DNA of 64,000 nt from JADMIH01 sp035274425. GTDB taxonomy: Bacteria > Chloroflexota > Chloroflexia > QHBQ01 > JADMIH01. Shown in pieces: positions 63,737 to 64,000 of the stretch. The translations under genes and the position numbers were made by a program. The notes under the pieces are model-generated. The model had not been told where the DNA came from. It searched no databases and saw only the letters and a list, made by a program, of their open reading frames with translations. The stretch's first letter is position 1, and every line of letters starts with the position of its first letter. The DNA is taken from positions 1 to 64,000 of the forward strand of contig DATEOC010000030.1 of NCBI GenBank assembly GCA_035274425.1. Direction: 5' to 3'.

Positions 63737-64000
63737 ATTCGCTTCCTTTTCGCTTTTCTATTACCTCGTATCTTTTCTTTTTCTGAGCGTCTCACTCTTT
63801 ACGGCGACCCTTTGCTCCTTCTTTCGGTACATTCCGTAACTTCCGGGTGAATGGGACGTCACGTGCTTGGTCCGCAGGTCGAGCTGGCTACGAAAGTTGG
63901 CCCAACTGTCCTGACTGTGCACTATTAACCTAAGGGGACGAGTTGGAGTTGTCGCGCGCCGCTCGCCAGGTGGTGCCCACTGGTCAGAACCCGTACTTCC
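63737..64000. other. Upstream region of module B at the window edge
   Basis: 264 bases before the PBP gene on the minus strand. A purine-rich run (AAAAGGAAG on the minus strand) just before the ATG provides the ribosome site. No consensus promoter or further gene could be supported, and the next upstream gene lies outside the window. Confidence 0.5.

Noticed and set aside
62570..63839. Long plus-strand frames opposite the module B PBP (62570-63337 and 63324-63839)
   Set aside because: GC-rich antisense shadows of the PBP gene; the PBP catalytic motifs on the other strand decide the matter.

Overview
The window most resembles a chromosomal segment of a bacterium of the Chloroflexota, possibly a filamentous or multicellular lineage. 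This rests on protein style only. Clues are the gliding-type ABC-2/GldG/DUF4340 cassette, a membrane-anchored protein with paired 'GG..ALGYPIS..QYFE.A..EYHPE' repeats, a Tubulin_2-type protein, and several GAP1/GTPase/kinase proteins of the kind reported from developmentally complex bacteria. No rRNA, tRNA or CRISPR array was seen.

Layout. (1) 1-8242: the 3' end of an IS1-like element at the left edge, then an ABC transporter/GldG-like/DUF4340 operon. A perfect 25-bp-arm bidirectional terminator separates it from convergent hflX and a DapL-like aminotransferase. A second, inverted, full copy of the IS1-like element (7406-8242) closes this block. (2) 8426-24671: eight co-directional genes: zinc-ribbon membrane protein, coiled-coil protein, large helical protein, 96-aa protein, Ycf46-like tandem AAA ATPase, secreted VWA protein with a cytosolic Gly/Ser/Trp-rich tail, Tubulin_2-like GTPase, and a membrane-bound tubulin-like partner with a Cys cluster. 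(3) 24652-26531: an AmrS-like radical SAM enzyme and a small membrane protein. (4) 26654-41247, module A: class B PBP, RodA/FtsW and TM-FHA (FhaB-like) on +. Facing them on - are FhaA-like, small TM protein, repeat-bearing surface protein, dual kinase-domain protein, GTPase and GAP1-like protein; a multi-TM protein follows on +. (5) 41475-51485: six - strand genes that look like a defence island: RecB/AddB-type nuclease, UvrD-type helicase, NERD-helicase, Pycsar-effector-like membrane protein, nucleoside-deoxyribosyltransferase-like protein and Ski2/MrfA-type helicase. (6) 51827-63736, module B: a single - strand run PBP, RodA/FtsW, FhaA-like, pseudokinase, GTPase, GAP1-like.

How it may work together. 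The order FhaA, kinase, GTPase, GAP1 is preserved in both modules, and each module has its own PBP and RodA/FtsW pair. That is a variant of the PknB/FhaA/RodA/PbpA growth cluster known from Actinobacteria, but without a PASTA kinase or a PP2C phosphatase, and with GTPase and GAP1-like partners added. The neighbouring tubulin-like/VWA/AAA operon suggests an envelope-associated, cytoskeleton-linked machine with dedicated peptidoglycan synthases under FHA/kinase/GTPase control. This is the best candidate here for an undescribed system. The physical clustering is seen directly; the shared function is inference.
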